The position numbers were made by a program, and so were the translations under genes. The notes beneath the pieces are model-generated. The model saw only the letters and a list, made by a program, of their open reading frames with translations. It searched no databases and was not told where the DNA came from. Source: Planctomycetaceae bacterium (GTDB lineage Bacteria > Planctomycetota > Planctomycetia > Pirellulales > Thermoguttaceae). Taken from it: 6,027 bases of DNA. The stretch is from positions 1 to 6,027 of the forward strand of contig JAITQV010000560.1 in assembly GCA_031288765.1 (NCBI GenBank), in the 5' to 3' direction. Below, piece after piece: positions 6,002 to 6,027 of the stretch (within the stretch, counting starts at the first letter, position 1; every line of letters begins with the position of its first letter).

Positions 6002-6027
6002 AGACTCAGGAGGTTTTCCAGAAGACT

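Noticed and set aside
6008..6013. AGGAGG as the ribosome site of a third gene
   Set aside because: A perfect Shine-Dalgarno word, but no start codon follows within the remaining 14 bases, so no gene can be supported.

Overview
The window looks like a chromosomal segment from a member of the Planctomycetota, probably the Pirellulales/Thermoguttaceae side, with moderate GC. This is inferred from two protein styles and has not been checked by a search. One is a membrane-anchored NHL-type beta-propeller with the 'GGCCNP...VTAEKFITRVKVF' segment, which I associate with planctomycete NHL proteins. The other is a very long AsmA-like protein of the planctomycete type. There are only two substantial genes, both on the + strand. 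They are separated and flanked by unusually long, repeat-rich non-coding DNA.

Layout. Positions 1-595 hold no credible gene. The stretch from about 138 to 446 is an almost continuous series of inverted repeats, including a nested one about 122 bases long (279-400) and a 28-base near-perfect palindrome (419-446). A good extended -10 promoter (543-570) and a Shine-Dalgarno sequence lead into the NHL protein gene (596-1948). The 1949-2468 gap holds a small hairpin (2012-2030), then two oppositely oriented arrays of degenerate 7-bp repeats (2030-2064 and 2106-2165). It also holds a near-consensus sigma70 promoter (2185-2213) and a roughly 220-base leader with a possible 34-codon hydrophobic ORF (2265-2369). 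The AsmA-like gene follows (2469-5849 as drawn). Its true start may be an unusual ATT or ATC codon about 30 bases upstream. After its stop comes a weak terminator-like hairpin, a five-run G-quadruplex motif (5910-5949) and another small hairpin (5984-6001).

How the genes relate. Each gene has its own predicted promoter and they are about 500 bases apart, so they need not form an operon. Both encode single-pass, N-terminally anchored proteins whose bulk should lie outside the cytoplasm. The first is a propeller of unknown ligand. The second is a long repeat-built AsmA/TamB-like protein that may work in lipid transfer or envelope homeostasis. I see no sign of a defence system, CRISPR array, RNA gene or complete mobile element. 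The most interesting signals are the structured non-coding regions, the internal repeats of the AsmA-like protein, its ambiguous start codon and the G-quadruplex.
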